A stretch of DNA of 64,000 nucleotides from Brevundimonas sp. GTDB taxonomy: Bacteria > Pseudomonadota > Alphaproteobacteria > Caulobacterales > Caulobacteraceae. The DNA lies in the NCBI GenBank assembly GCA_027531145.1, contig JAPZRF010000034.1, positions 1-64,000 on the forward strand. The letters are read 5' to 3'. Of the stretch, positions 36,768 to 48,198 are shown piece by piece. The number at the start of each line of letters is the position of its first letter. The stretch's first letter is position 1. A program made the translations under genes and the position numbers. The notes under the pieces are model-generated. The model had not been told where the DNA came from and did not search any database. It saw only the letters and a list, made by a program, of their open reading frames with translations.

Positions 36768-38402
36768 TCAGCTGCCGCCCGTGCCCGGTTCGCGCGGAAC
36801 GGGGCGGAACTCGCGGACGAAGCGCTCGAGCAGGCGCACGCCGAAGCCCGCCGACCCGCCCGGGCGGGTCGCGTCGCCGCTGACATTGTCGACCCCGGCG
36901 ATGTCGAGGTGGGCCCAGGGCGTCTGTGGCCGCACGAAGAATCCGAGGAAGTGGGCCCCGGTGCCGGCCCCGGCCCCGCCGTCGCCGGTGTTCTTGATGT
37001 CGGCGATCGGCGAGGAGGTGTCGCGGGCGTAGGTCGGGTGCAGCGGCAGGCGCCACAGGTGCTCGCCTGTGGCCCGGCCGGCGGCGTCCAGCTGGTCGGC
37101 CAGGGCGTCGTGGCGGCTGAACAGGCCGGCGTAGTCATCGCCCAGCGCCGTGCCCACGGCCCCGGTCAGGGTGGCGACATCGACGATCGCCGCCGGGTTC
37201 ATCGTGGCGTCGGCCCAGGACATGGCGTCGGCCAGCACCAGCCGGCCCTCGGCGTCGGTGGAGATGATCTCGATGGTGCGGCCGTTGTAGGCGGTCAGCA
37301 CATCGGCCGGGCGGATGGCGCGGCCGTCGGGCATGTTCTCGGCCAGGGCGGCGATGGCCACCACATCCACCGGGGCCCCCGCGCGGGCCAGGGCCAGCAC
37401 GGCCCCGACCACCGATGCGGCACCGGACATGTCCATCTTCATCGCCCCCATGCCGGCGGACGGCTTGATAGAGATGCCGCCGCTGTCGAAGGTGATGCCC
37501 TTGCCGGCCAGCACGACCGGGCCGTCGCCGCCGGCGCCCGGACCGCGGTAGCGCACCGCCAGCATGCGGGGCGGACGCTCCGAGCCGCGGCCGACGCCGA
37601 GGATGGCGCCCATGCCCAGCCGCTCCATGTCGCGCTCGTCCAGCACGGTGATCTCGATCCCGCGAAGGCCCTCGAAGGCCGCCTCGGTGCGCTCCACGAA
37701 GGTCTCGGGATAGAGGATGTTGGCCGGCTCGTTCGACAGGTCGCGCGCGAAGTGCATGGCCGCGACCAGGGCCTCGCCGCGACGCCAGGCGGCGGCGGCC
37801 CCGGCGGCGTCGCCGGTGACCACGGTCAGGGGCGTCGCCGGCGCCGGGGCGCGGGTGGTGTTGTGCAGGTCGGGACGATAGGCGGCGATGCCGAAGCCGG
37901 TCGCCAGCTCGGCGGTGAGCGCCGCGTCGAGCCCCTGCGCCGCCAGGGTCACGGCCCCGGCCTCGCCGGCCAGGGCGCGCCCGGCCACGGCCCCGGCGGT
38001 GTAGGCGTCCAGCGCGCCCGAGCCCAGGCCGATCACCTGCAGCCGCTCGACGCTCTCCAGCCCGCGCACGGTCAGGGTGTCGCGCGCGCCATAGCCGAAG
38101 GCCGCCTGGGTCAGGGCCCGGGCCACGATGGCGCGGTCGGCGGCGCTGAGGCTGGCACCGCGCGTCTCCAGGTCCGCGGCCGAGGCCAGCGGCAGCACCA
38201 GGGTCCCGCCCGCCGGGGCCTCGGCGACGAAGCTCACCGCCCGCACCGTCGAGGCCGGGGCCATGGCCGTCAGGCCGGCGTTGCCGGGGTCGCGGCCACC
38301 CAGGTTGTTTGCAGAAGACTGGGCAAGAGCGGGAGAGGCGGCGCAGGCGAGGGCGAGCGCGAGCGGGGCGGCGGCGAGCGCCAGGCGGCGGGCGGGCGTC
38401 AT
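36768..38402 (-). CDS. Secreted leucyl aminopeptidase, M17 family
   Basis: A 544-residue M17 aminopeptidase with a signal peptide (ALALACAASPALAQ), so it is probably periplasmic. The dinuclear metal site and catalytic residues are visible: VVLAGKGITFDSGGISIKP, MKMDMSGAASVV, and NTDAEGRL-type ISTDAEGRLVLADAMSWA. DLSNEPANILYPETF is also conserved. Cytosolic PepA lacks the leader, so this is the exported paralogue seen in Caulobacterales. It releases N-terminal residues from peptides. Confidence 0.92.
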   Translation of the reverse strand: MTPARRLALAAAPLALALACAASPALAQSSANNLGGRDPGNAGLTAMAPASTVRAVSFVAEAPAGGTLVLPLASAADLETRGASLSAADRAIVARALTQAAFGYGARDTLTVRGLESVERLQVIGLGSGALDAYTAGAVAGRALAGEAGAVTLAAQGLDAALTAELATGFGIAAYRPDLHNTTRAPAPATPLTVVTGDAAGAAAAWRRGEALVAAMHFARDLSNEPANILYPETFVERTEAAFEGLRGIEITVLDERDMERLGMGAILGVGRGSERPPRMLAVRYRGPGAGGDGPVVLAGKGITFDSGGISIKPSAGMGAMKMDMSGAASVVGAVLALARAGAPVDVVAIAALAENMPDGRAIRPADVLTAYNGRTIEIISTDAEGRLVLADAMSWADATMNPAAIVDVATLTGAVGTALGDDYAGLFSRHDALADQLDAAGRATGEHLWRLPLHPTYARDTSSPIADIKNTGDGGAGAGTGAHFLGFFVRPQTPWAHLDIAGVDNVSGDATRPGGSAGFGVRLLERFVREFRPVPREPGTGGS

Positions 38403-38503
38403 GCGGAACCTCGAATTGTTATGATGTCACAGTTCTTAGCCGGGCCGGCGGGCCGGCGGCAAAGGGGGTGCGACATTTCGTGCGGGGGGCGTCGAGCGAT
38501 CGA

Positions 38504-39004
38504 TCAAGGGATCACAACGGGCACAGCGAGGTCACGGCGGGCACAGCGGGACCTCTGCGCCGGCGCGCCGAAAGCCCTCCCCCTCGATGGGGGAGGGTTT
38601 GGGTGGGGGTGGGGGCGCGACACGGACAGGCAGGGCGATGGAGGCGCGCCCGCCCCTGGCGCCACATCTTCCAACGACCGTGTTCCCACCCCCAACCCCC
38701 CCCCCAACCCCCACCACGGGGGACGGCGCGGCCGTGGGGGCCCCGCGCCCCCGGTGAAACCCATAGCCACCGGGGCCGGGGACCACCAAGCCACCCCCCC
38801 CCCCCCCGCCCCCCCCCACCGGGGGGGGGGGGGGGGGGGGGGGGCGGCCCGGGGGCGCGCCCCGGACAGGCCGGGCGAGGGAGGCGCGCCCGCCCCGGGC
38901 GCCACATCTTCCAACGACCGTGTTCCCACCCCCATCCCCGACCCTTCCCCATCGAGGGGGAAGGGAGAGGCGTTGGCGCCTCTGCGCCCGTTGTGGTCCC
39001 TTGA
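38504..39004. repeat. Composite ~500-bp repeat with imperfect terminal inverted repeats
   Basis: The left end TCAAGGGATCACAACGGGC (38504) is inverted at the right end (38982-39004), with 21 of 23 positions matching. Inside are family-A hairpins (CCCTCCCCCTCGATGGGGGAGGG near 38577 and CCCTTCCCCATCGAGGGGGAAGGG near 38942), a direct repeat (38613-38697 and 38853-38937, offset 240) and the homopolymer hairpin at 38794-38844. Confidence 0.65.
38794..38844. repeat. C14-G-C9 / G24 homopolymer hairpin
   Basis: Fourteen C, one G, nine C, ACC, then twenty-four uninterrupted G. This could be a slippage-prone hairpin, but runs of this kind are also a frequent sequencing or assembly artefact, and the exact length should not be trusted. 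Confidence 0.6.
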
Positions 39005-39053
39005 CCCTGCGGGACGGGTACAGTCCAGTCTCCAGCCGCCCCCGGAGCCCCCC

Positions 39054-39728
39054 ATGACCGACGCCCCTCGCCCCCTGAGCATCGACTTCGTCTCGGACGT
39101 GGTCTGTCCCTGGTGCGTGGTGGGGCTGGGCGGGCTGGAAGCGGCGCTGGCGACGCTGCAGGCCGGGGGGATCACGGCCGAGGTGACCTTCCGCCCGTTC
39201 GAGCTGAACCCCGGCATGGCCCCGGAAGGCGAGACCATCGGCGCGCATATCGCCCGCAAGTATGGCTCCACGCCGGAGCAGTCGGCGGCCAACCGGGCCA
39301 TGATCACCGAACGGGCGGCCGAGGCCTGGCCCGGCTTCGAGATGCGGATGGGGCCGGACAGCCGCATCTGGAACACCTTCGACGCCCACCGCCTGCTGCA
39401 CTGGGCGCTGGAGACCGCCGGGCGGGACGGGCAGCGGGCGCTCAAGGAGGCGCTGTTCCGCACCCACTTCACCGACAACCGCGCGCTGGCGGCGGCGGAG
39501 GTGCTGGCCGACGCGGCCGCGGCCGCCGGGCTGGACCGGGCCGGGGCCCTGGCCGTGCTGGCCGACGGCCGCTACGCCGCGGAGGTGCGGGCGGAGGAAC
39601 AGCTGTGGCGCGCCCGGGGGATCAACGCGGTCCCGGCGGTGGTGGTGGAGGGCAAATACCTGATCACCGGCGGCCAGCCGGCGGCGGTGTTCGCGCAGGC
39701 GCTGCGGAAGGTGGCGGGGGAGGGGTAG
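39054..39728 (+). CDS. DsbA-family oxidoreductase (FrnE-like)
   Basis: A 224-residue thioredoxin-fold protein. The active site is VVCPWCVVG (CPWC), FRPFELNPGM follows, and the cis-Pro region reads GINAVPAVVVEGKYLITGGQP. There is no signal peptide, so it is a cytosolic FrnE/2-hydroxychromene-isomerase-like DsbA relative, possibly protecting against oxidative stress. ATG 39054 is the true start; the track frame through the repeat region is a shadow. Confidence 0.88.
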   Translation: MTDAPRPLSIDFVSDVVCPWCVVGLGGLEAALATLQAGGITAEVTFRPFELNPGMAPEGETIGAHIARKYGSTPEQSAANRAMITERAAEAWPGFEMRMGPDSRIWNTFDAHRLLHWALETAGRDGQRALKEALFRTHFTDNRALAAAEVLADAAAAAGLDRAGALAVLADGRYAAEVRAEEQLWRARGINAVPAVVVEGKYLITGGQPAAVFAQALRKVAGEG

Positions 39729-39933
39729 GGGGTAGGCGGTAGGGCGTCTTCCTTCTCCCCTTGTGGGTGGAGGAGGATCGCATGCGATCCGACGACGGGT
39801 GTCATGCGGAGCATGACGGATGAGGGGGGCCAGCGCCGACGCCGGGCGGCTGTCCTTGCCGTCGACGGTTCATCACAGAGGGCACGGAGACAGACACAGA
39901 GGACCCAGAGGCGTCCCGCCCCGGCACCGCTCA

Positions 39934-39989
39934 TTCCTCCCCCACAGGGGGAGGTGGCTCGCCGCATCGCGGCGAGACGGAGGGGGGAG
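39934..39989. repeat. Palindromic intergenic repeat, family B copy 1
   Basis: TCCTCCCCCACAGGGGGAGG followed by CTCGCCGCATCGCGGCGAG and CGGAGGGGGGA. Near-identical to 45257-45312. Confidence 0.7.
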
Positions 39990-40044
39990 ACGCACCGCTG
40001 TCGCCGCGCGCCCCCTCTCCCGACGCCAGAAGAGAACCGCCTCT

Positions 40045-40104
40045 CTCCTCCCCCATAGCGCAGCGTAGGGGGGAGGGGGACCGCCGAAGGCGGTGGAGGG
40101 GGCG
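40045..40104. repeat. Palindromic intergenic repeat, family C copy 1
   Basis: TCTCCTCCCCCATAGCGCAGCG followed by a G-rich arm and the hairpin CCGCCGAAGGCGG, then TGGAGGGGG. Related to 62787-62911, which begins with the same sequence. Confidence 0.65.
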
Positions 40105-40289
40105 AGGTCAGGCGCGGCGCCGGCGGTCGCTCCCTCCACCGCGGAGCCTGTCTTCGGGCTCGCCTTCGGCGAGACCCGGGGGCGGTCCCCCTCCCCCGGC
40201 CCGCGGGGGAGGAGAGGCGCGCCCCGGCGCCCCGAGGCTGGACATCACCGGCCGTGGCTTCAGGATGACCTCATGGGGGAGGCTGATCC

Positions 40290-40517
40290 ATGTTGAGAAC
40301 CTGCGGCGTGATCCTCGCGGCGGTACTGGCGCTGGCAGGCTGCGGCGAGAACGACGGCGATCACCTCGCGCGCGAAGCCTATGCCGAGGCCCAGTTCGCC
40401 AGGGAGACGGACATCGACCTGGCCGTGCGCATCGACCGCATGCAGCGCGAGATCGACGATCTCAGGGGCCGGGTGGAGTATCTCGAGTCGGGGGCGCCGG
40501 CGGAGGCGGGGGCGTAG
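40290..40517 (+). CDS. Small hypothetical lipoprotein
   Basis: A 75-residue protein with a lipoprotein signal (ILAAVLALAGC) and a mature part that is a single amphipathic helix (AVRIDRMQREIDDLRGRVEYLES), probably a short coiled coil. It resembles an Lpp-like small envelope lipoprotein in size only. ATG 40290 lies 12 nt after GGGGGAGG, a usable ribosome site. Function unknown. It is the last gene of normal base composition before the island. Confidence 0.65.
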   Translation: MLRTCGVILAAVLALAGCGENDGDHLAREAYAEAQFARETDIDLAVRIDRMQREIDDLRGRVEYLESGAPAEAGA

Positions 40518-40817
40518 CTACGGTTCTTGCGACGGACCCCGGCGCGCTCCCCAGTATATGCAGTAGGGGGGCCTGCGCAGCAGGGTGCAGCGCGATACGC
40601 TGCGCACGACGCTCTATCCTCGTCATAAGCCCGACGAGTGCAGTTCCGAATCCGAAAGCAACTCCCGGAGCGGTTTAGTCTCGGGGCTCGCGGTACGTCC
40701 GCGATATGCTGACTGGGGCGAGCACTCCGTTGTAGCACGTTGGGCAGTGCCCCCTCGTGGATGCTACTCTAGGATGCGAGTCGAACATCACATCGCAGCC
40801 GCAAAAGGAAACGATCA
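40518..40817. other. A/T-richer leader of the island operon
   Basis: A 300-nt stretch with base composition unlike the chromosome. Hairpins include GTGCAGCG-CGATA-CGCTGCGCAC and TCGCGG-TACGT-CCGCGA. It should contain the operon promoter. No supported protein is encoded. Confidence 0.45.
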
Positions 40818-42047
40818 TTGAAGCGGCTTAGTCCTAAAGCCAAAAGGTGCCGCCTCCGCCATAACCGACGGAAGTGGCGGCGCATTCAGATGCGGCGAGC
40901 TACGAAGGCCGGGCGTGTACCTACGCTGCGTCAGCCAAAGCCAAATGCGGCACAGATCGAGCGGGATCAACAGAAGATATACGCCAGGGCGGCGCAGGCA
41001 AGGCTGGCGTTCGCCCGTGACGGACTGCCGTTGCCGATCGCAGAAAGGGGCCTGTTTCACAGCCCAGAGGCTCCCCCGAGGCGCGCTCTTCTTTTGAAGG
41101 CACCCAGCGTGCTCTCTCTTAAGGGCAACTACGATGAGTGCTTGGGCTTTCTTTACGATTACAGATGGCGTCGATTTGTCAATAACGACAGTGGACCAGG
41201 GCGTCCGCGCAGCCTCGTGATCGATATGTCCTCTGTGGACCAAATGTATCTCGATGCAGCTCTCGTTCTGGTTGCCGAGTATCATAGCGGCAACTTGGCC
41301 AGTCCCGACTTTCGGCCCGTTATTGATGATGCAAGCTGGCCGCTAGGTGTTCGGCGATCTCTGGAAATGCTGGGCTTCTACGATCTTGTCCAAGCTCAAG
41401 CGAGAACCTGCGACGAGGATGCGTTAGACCCTGACGGGCCCCGCTTCGTCCCCTTCGCTAGCGACACCGTCGTCGATGGCGCTCAAGTCGATCCGGTCAT
41501 TGAGCGCCTGAAGGCGATCGCTGGCGGCACCCCAAAGAGGGTAGCGCTTTACGGGGCCTTGATGGAGGCTGTCGCCAACGTTAAGGGTCACGCATATCCG
41601 GAAGTGATGCCACCTCGCGTTGAGCCGATTTCAAGGGATCGCTGGTGGGCGGCCGGTGCGTACTTTTCCCAAAGTGAGCAATTGGAGTATGCCGTCTACG
41701 ACCAAGGAGTGGGGATCGCCGAGACGCTTCCAAAGAAGCCGCTTTGGGAGGTCATCAGCAGGATCTGCCCGCCGGAGTTTGACGACGGTGACGTGATTGT
41801 GGGCGGCATTAAGTACGGCAGGACTTCCACCGGGCGCGCTGAGCGGGGCAACGGCCTCTGGAAAATCTGCAAGCTTGTGAGGGACATTCCAAATTCGTCG
41901 GTTCGGATCATGAGTGGCCGTGGGGACGTGACATACTTTGGACGCGGGAAGCCGTTTAAGAAAGTGAATCGTAATCCTTTCCCGGGTACGCTTGTTCATT
42001 GGACGTTGTCGTTGCCTGTTGAAGTCCCCAAGAGGCCGTTGGCGTGA
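40818..42047 (+). CDS. STAS-like plus GHKL ATPase domain protein
   Basis: A 409-residue protein. An Arg/Lys-rich head (residues 1-45) precedes a STAS-like alpha/beta domain (~90-185: RSLVIDMSSVDQMYLDAALVLVAEY). A GHKL ATPase domain follows, with an N box EAVANVKGHA (~249), G1 box YDQGVGIAE (~293), G2-like GRAERGNGLWKI (~340) and GTLVHWTL near the end. This looks like a fusion of an anti-sigma-antagonist-like fold with an SpoIIAB-like kinase/ATPase. Codon use and base composition differ from its neighbours, indicating transfer. Its stop overlaps the next gene by 4 nt. The biochemical role is unknown; a signalling or defence module is likely. Confidence 0.7.
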   Translation: MKRLSPKAKRCRLRHNRRKWRRIQMRRATKAGRVPTLRQPKPNAAQIERDQQKIYARAAQARLAFARDGLPLPIAERGLFHSPEAPPRRALLLKAPSVLSLKGNYDECLGFLYDYRWRRFVNNDSGPGRPRSLVIDMSSVDQMYLDAALVLVAEYHSGNLASPDFRPVIDDASWPLGVRRSLEMLGFYDLVQAQARTCDEDALDPDGPRFVPFASDTVVDGAQVDPVIERLKAIAGGTPKRVALYGALMEAVANVKGHAYPEVMPPRVEPISRDRWWAAGAYFSQSEQLEYAVYDQGVGIAETLPKKPLWEVISRICPPEFDDGDVIVGGIKYGRTSTGRAERGNGLWKICKLVRDIPNSSVRIMSGRGDVTYFGRGKPFKKVNRNPFPGTLVHWTLSLPVEVPKRPLA

Positions 42048-42374
42048 TCGTTCATCTGGCAGAGAAATTTTCGCCTTTCCTGGGGGGAAGGTACCGAGAC
42101 GATGGCCCTTGGAGTGGGCAGGAGTTTCGGGAGGATTTTCTCATCCCCTGGCTCAGGGAGGCGATGTCCGGTCGGGAAGCGCTTGTCGTGGTGCTGGACG
42201 GCGTGGCAGGAGTGCCCAGCTCGTTTCTTGAAGAGGCATTTGGCGGCCTGTTTCGGACCACGGACTGGTCGGCCTCTGAGTTAAACTCAGCGCTGAAGCT
42301 CCGAGCAGACGACCCCGATTTGTGGCCTTACTTGAGTTTGGCGGCTCGCTTTATGAAGGAAGCAGCAGGGCGCC

Positions 42375-42391
<17 letters not shown>
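42044..42391 (+). CDS. STAS-like DUF4325 domain protein
   Basis: A 115-residue protein of the DUF4325 type, small STAS-like proteins that accompany GHKL ATPases. Typical features are FSPFLGGRYRDDGPWSGQEFRE followed by VVVLDGVAGVPSSFLEEAFGGL. It starts at GTG 42044, overlapping the previous stop, so it is translationally coupled. By analogy with SpoIIAA/SpoIIAB it may be the phosphorylated or bound partner of the ATPase; this is inference. Confidence 0.75.
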
Positions 42392-45016
<2,625 letters not shown>

Positions 45017-45477
45017 AGAACGCGTCGACCCTACGCGGATGGCGCGGGCGGTCAAGCGCAAGCGAGGGGGGGCGGGGAGAAGGGGGAAGCGGCCCGGCGG
45101 TCTGTCGGGGGGGCGATATGCGCCGGGCCGCTTCGCGCGCCGCCGGGACGGGGGGATGACGTCGGCGGCGCATCGGGAGAACACCCGGGGGGCGGGACGG
45201 TTCCCGCGGCGGGCGAGACAGGGTGCGGGTCGCGGCGGGGCGGTCGTGTCGCGGAATTCCTCCCCCACAGGGGGAGGTGGCTCGCCGCCATGCGGCGAGA
45301 CGGAGGGGGGATGAGCGCTGCGGTTGCGGATCGCCCCCCTCCACCGCCTTCGGCGGTCCCCCTCCCCCTGCGGGGGAGGAAGGGCGCCGCATCCGTCCGG
45401 CCCCGCCGGCCTGTGCCCAATGGCGTCTTCTCCGGCGAGGGCAGACGGGATAAGCGCAGGGAAACCGGAGGCTCTCC
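45017..45477. other. Intergenic region between thiC riboswitch and D-cysteine desulfhydrase gene
   Basis: This stretch holds the thiC promoter side and a family-B palindromic repeat with further G/C hairpins. No gene is supported. Confidence 0.5.
45257..45312. repeat. Palindromic intergenic repeat, family B copy 2
   Basis: Same order as 39934-39989: TCCTCCCCCACAGGGGGAGG, CTCGCCGCCATGCGGCGAG, CGGAGGGGGGA. It is followed by the hairpin ACCGCCTTCGGCGGT and CTCCCCCTGCGGGGGAGG. Confidence 0.7.
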
Positions 45478-46491
45478 ATGCATCTCGCCCGCTTTCCGCG
45501 CGTCCGACTGGCGCATCTGCCGACCCCGCTGGAGCCTGCGCCGCGCCTGTCGGACGCCCTGCGCGTCGATGTCTGGATCAAGCGCGACGATTGCACCGGC
45601 CTGGCCGGCGGCGGCAACAAGACGCGCAAGCTGGAGTTCCTGCTCGGCGCGGCGCTGGAGGCGGGGGCCGACACCCTGGTAACCCAGGGCGCGACCCAGT
45701 CCAACCATGTGCGCCAGACGGCGGCGGCGGCGGCGGCCCATGGGCTGGCCTGCGAGATCATCCTCGAGGACCGCACAGGCTTCACCTCGGCCGACTATGT
45801 GGAGAACGGCAACGTCCTGCTGGACCGGCTGTTCGGGGCCGCGATCCGCACCGTGCCGGGCGGCTCGGACATGACCGCCGAGCTGGAGATCACCGCCGAG
45901 GCGGTGCGCGCCCGCGGCGGCAACCCCTATGTCATCCCCGGCGGCGGCTCCAATCCCGTCGGCGCGCTCGGCTATGTCGACTGCGCCCGGGAGATCGTCA
46001 CCCAGGCCGACGAGATGGACTTGCAGATCGACCGGATCATCACCGCCACCGGCAGCGCCGGCACCCATGCCGGGCTGGTGGCCGGGCTGGCGGTGATGGG
46101 TGCGGACATCCCGGTGCTGGGCATCGGCGTGCGCGCCCCGAAGCCGAAGCAGGAGGAGAATGTCCTCAAGCTGGCGCGCGAGACCGCCGCCCTGCTGGGC
46201 CGTCCAGATGCGGTGACGCCGGAGATGGTGGTCGCCGACTGCGACTATGTCGGGGAGGGCTACGGCTTCATCGACGACAAGGTCATCGAGGCCCTGACCC
46301 TGGCGGCGCGCAGCGAGGGGCTGCTGCTGGATCCGGTCTATTCGGCCAAGGCCATGAAGGGGCTGATCGCCCTGTCGCGGCAGGGCCGCTTCGCCGACGA
46401 GACGGTGGTGTTCCTGCACACCGGCGGAGCCCAGGGGCTGGCCGGCTACCAGTCGCAGCTGACCGGCGCGCTGGATCATCCTCGGGCGTAA
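45478..46491 (+). CDS. D-cysteine desulfhydrase / ACC deaminase family enzyme
   Basis: A 337-residue fold-II PLP enzyme. The PLP lysine is in [28 protein letters not shown] and [11 protein letters not shown] are phosphate-binding and family motifs. It most resembles D-cysteine desulfhydrase (D-cysteine to pyruvate, sulfide and ammonia). The related ACC deaminase shares the fold, and the two cannot be separated safely by eye. GGAGG lies 8 nt before the ATG. It appears monocistronic. Confidence 0.85.
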   Translation: MHLARFPRVRLAHLPTPLEPAPRLSDALRVDVWIKRDDCTGLAGGGNKTRKLEFLLGAALEAGADTLVTQGATQSNHVRQTAAAAAAHGLACEIILEDRTGFTSADYVENGNVLLDRLFGAAIRTVPGGSDMTAELEITAEAVRARGGNPYVIPGGGSNPVGALGYVDCAREIVTQADEMDLQIDRIITATGSAGTHAGLVAGLAVMGADIPVLGIGVRAPKPKQEENVLKLARETAALLGRPDAVTPEMVVADCDYVGEGYGFIDDKVIEALTLAARSEGLLLDPVYSAKAMKGLIALSRQGRFADETVVFLHTGGAQGLAGYQSQLTGALDHPRA

Positions 46492-46506
46492 GCTGGCGAA
46501 AGGGCC

Positions 46507-47289
46507 TCAGGCCGGCGGGGGCGGTCCGGGCAGGGGCGGGAAGTCGAGCGGGGCTACGCCCGCGCCCGGGGAGCCGGCGACCACGAAGTTGTAGAAGGCG
46601 AGGCCGAGTGGCGACCAGGTCACGGCTTCCACGGCGACGACCATCGCCGCCTGCACCCCGAACCCCCAGATCCACGCCGGGTGGATCCGTCCCGTCTTGC
46701 GCAGGTCGATGACCATCCCGATCAACGGGAAGAGCAGGGTGACGGCCGCCGTGGCTTCCCAGGCCCAGGGCATCAACAGCGGCATCGGCAACAGTCGCCC
46801 GACGCCAGGCCCCAGCAGGATCGCCATGGCCGAGTAATGCAGGCGGCTATGCCAGCCCGTCGACCGGCGCAGCATGACGGCGGCGAGGGTCAGGCCGACG
46901 AAGGTCACGAGCGACAGTGGGTCGAAGACAAGGAACTGCAGGGGGCGGAAGAAGAACGGTGCCTCGCCCCGGCGAACAAGGGCCTCCGTGACCAGCCATC
47001 CAAGCGCGAGCATTGGCAGCAACCACGCCGCCGCCAGCCACCCCAGCAGCCGATGCCAGCGCACCTGGCCGGTCGCGATCAGCAGGTTCTGGGTGAGGAA
47101 AATGACGAGCCAGCCCATAAAGACCACGGCGTGGGCATGGACCAACGGTGGCGCGTCGAAACTGGACCGTCCGCTCGCCAGCTGCAGCGAGAACCCCGCC
47201 ACCACCACGAGGACCATGACGACGGCCAGTCTGGGAAAGGCGTTCGTCGCCACGCCCGCCTGAACCGGCGCGCTGTTCGAGTTTGTCAT
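46507..47289 (-). CDS. Hypothetical polytopic membrane protein
   Basis: A 260-residue protein with about six or seven hydrophobic helices. Histidines occur at helix ends: LVHAHAVVFMGWLVIF, RWHRLLGW and HSRLHYSAMA. The pattern could suit heme or metal ligation, but no family function is known to me. The C terminus is Pro-rich (LPGPPPPA). ATG 47289 is chosen as the last start before the first helix; the longer frame is Ser/Arg-rich noise. Convergent with the D-cysteine desulfhydrase gene. Confidence 0.65.
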   Translation of the reverse strand: MTNSNSAPVQAGVATNAFPRLAVVMVLVVVAGFSLQLASGRSSFDAPPLVHAHAVVFMGWLVIFLTQNLLIATGQVRWHRLLGWLAAAWLLPMLALGWLVTEALVRRGEAPFFFRPLQFLVFDPLSLVTFVGLTLAAVMLRRSTGWHSRLHYSAMAILLGPGVGRLLPMPLLMPWAWEATAAVTLLFPLIGMVIDLRKTGRIHPAWIWGFGVQAAMVVAVEAVTWSPLGLAFYNFVVAGSPGAGVAPLDFPPLPGPPPPA

Positions 47290-47499
47290 GACCACCCCCC
47301 GATGCCTGACTGCGACCATACGCCGCGGACCGGCGTTACGCAACGCCGGGGTCGCCGGTTTGCACGACGCCGGAACGCCGGCTGCGGCACGCCGTGCTGG
47401 TGCTGTCGGGCTTTTTCGGCTCACTGCCGCCTTGCATTTCCGGACGGTCCGGGCGCTGAGGGACGCCGGGGTCGCTGACGGCGGCGGGGCGACTGGCGA

Positions 47500-48159
47500 A
47501 TGAAGACTCTCGGCGTGCTGGGCGGTATGGGGCCGGCGGCGACGGTGGCCTTTCTGGCGCGGCTGCAGGCCCTGACCCCGGCGACCGGGGACGCGGACCA
47601 TATCCGGGTGCTGATGGACCTGAACCCGCATGTTCCGGACCGCAACACCCGGCCGGGCGAGGCGGAGGTGGAGCTGGGGGCCATGGCGAGGCGGCTGGCG
47701 GCGGCGGGGGCCGAGGTGCTGGCCATGCCCTGCAACACCGCCCACGCCCAGGCGGCCGGTATCCGCGCCGCGGGCCTGCCCTTCATCGACATGATCGCCG
47801 CGACCACGGCGGCGGCGAAGGCCACCGGGGCGGCCGCGATCGGGGTGCTGGCCACGGGCGGCGGGCGGGCGCTGTACGCCCCGGCGCTGACGGCGGCGGG
47901 GCTGATGCCGGTGCTGCTCAAGGAGGCTGACCAGGAGCGGTTCATGGCGCTGGTCTATGCGGTCAAGGCCGGAGATGTCGGGCCTGATCGAAGGGCGGAG
48001 ATGCGGGCGCTGGGGCAGGCGCTGCTGGACGCGGGGGCCGGAACGGTGATCGCCGGCTGCACCGAGGTGCCGCTGCTGCTGGGCCCGAACGACCTCGACG
48101 CGCCGCTGGCCGACAGCGCCGAGGTGCTGGCCCGGGCCTGTGTGGAGATGTGCCGGTAG
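47500..48159 (+). CDS. Aspartate/glutamate racemase family protein
   Basis: A 219-residue cofactor-independent racemase. The two catalytic cysteines are in MPCNTAHAQ and AGCTEVPLLL, and the N terminus MKTLGVLGGMGPAATVAF is standard for the aspartate racemase branch. It probably interconverts L- and D-aspartate or related amino acids. There is no operon partner. Confidence 0.88.
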   Translation: MKTLGVLGGMGPAATVAFLARLQALTPATGDADHIRVLMDLNPHVPDRNTRPGEAEVELGAMARRLAAAGAEVLAMPCNTAHAQAAGIRAAGLPFIDMIAATTAAAKATGAAAIGVLATGGGRALYAPALTAAGLMPVLLKEADQERFMALVYAVKAGDVGPDRRAEMRALGQALLDAGAGTVIAGCTEVPLLLGPNDLDAPLADSAEVLARACVEMCR

Positions 48160-48198
48160 GTGAATCTCCTCCCCCTTAATGGGGGAGCAGAAGGAACG

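Larger units (their letters stand above)
38403..39053. other. Repeat-filled intergenic region
   Basis: This 651-nt gap contains no gene. It holds a composite repeat with 23-nt inverted ends, a 240-nt-offset direct duplication and long C and G homopolymers, described separately. Confidence 0.7.
39729..40289. other. Repeat-rich intergenic region
   Basis: A 561-nt gap with no supported gene. It holds inverted repeats such as GGATCGCATGCGATCC, the family-B repeat copies at 39934 and 40045, and further hairpins (CTCGCCTTCGGCGAG). Confidence 0.65.

Noticed and set aside
36744-39053. N-terminal extension of the DsbA-like gene through the repeat region
   Set aside because: The upstream frame is an antisense shadow of the aminopeptidase and then low-complexity repeat. 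ATG 39054 gives the normal DsbA-family N terminus.
38504-40289. CRISPR array in the repeat-rich gaps
   Set aside because: Repeats are palindromic units of varied spacing, not regular direct repeats with unique spacers, and no cas gene is present.
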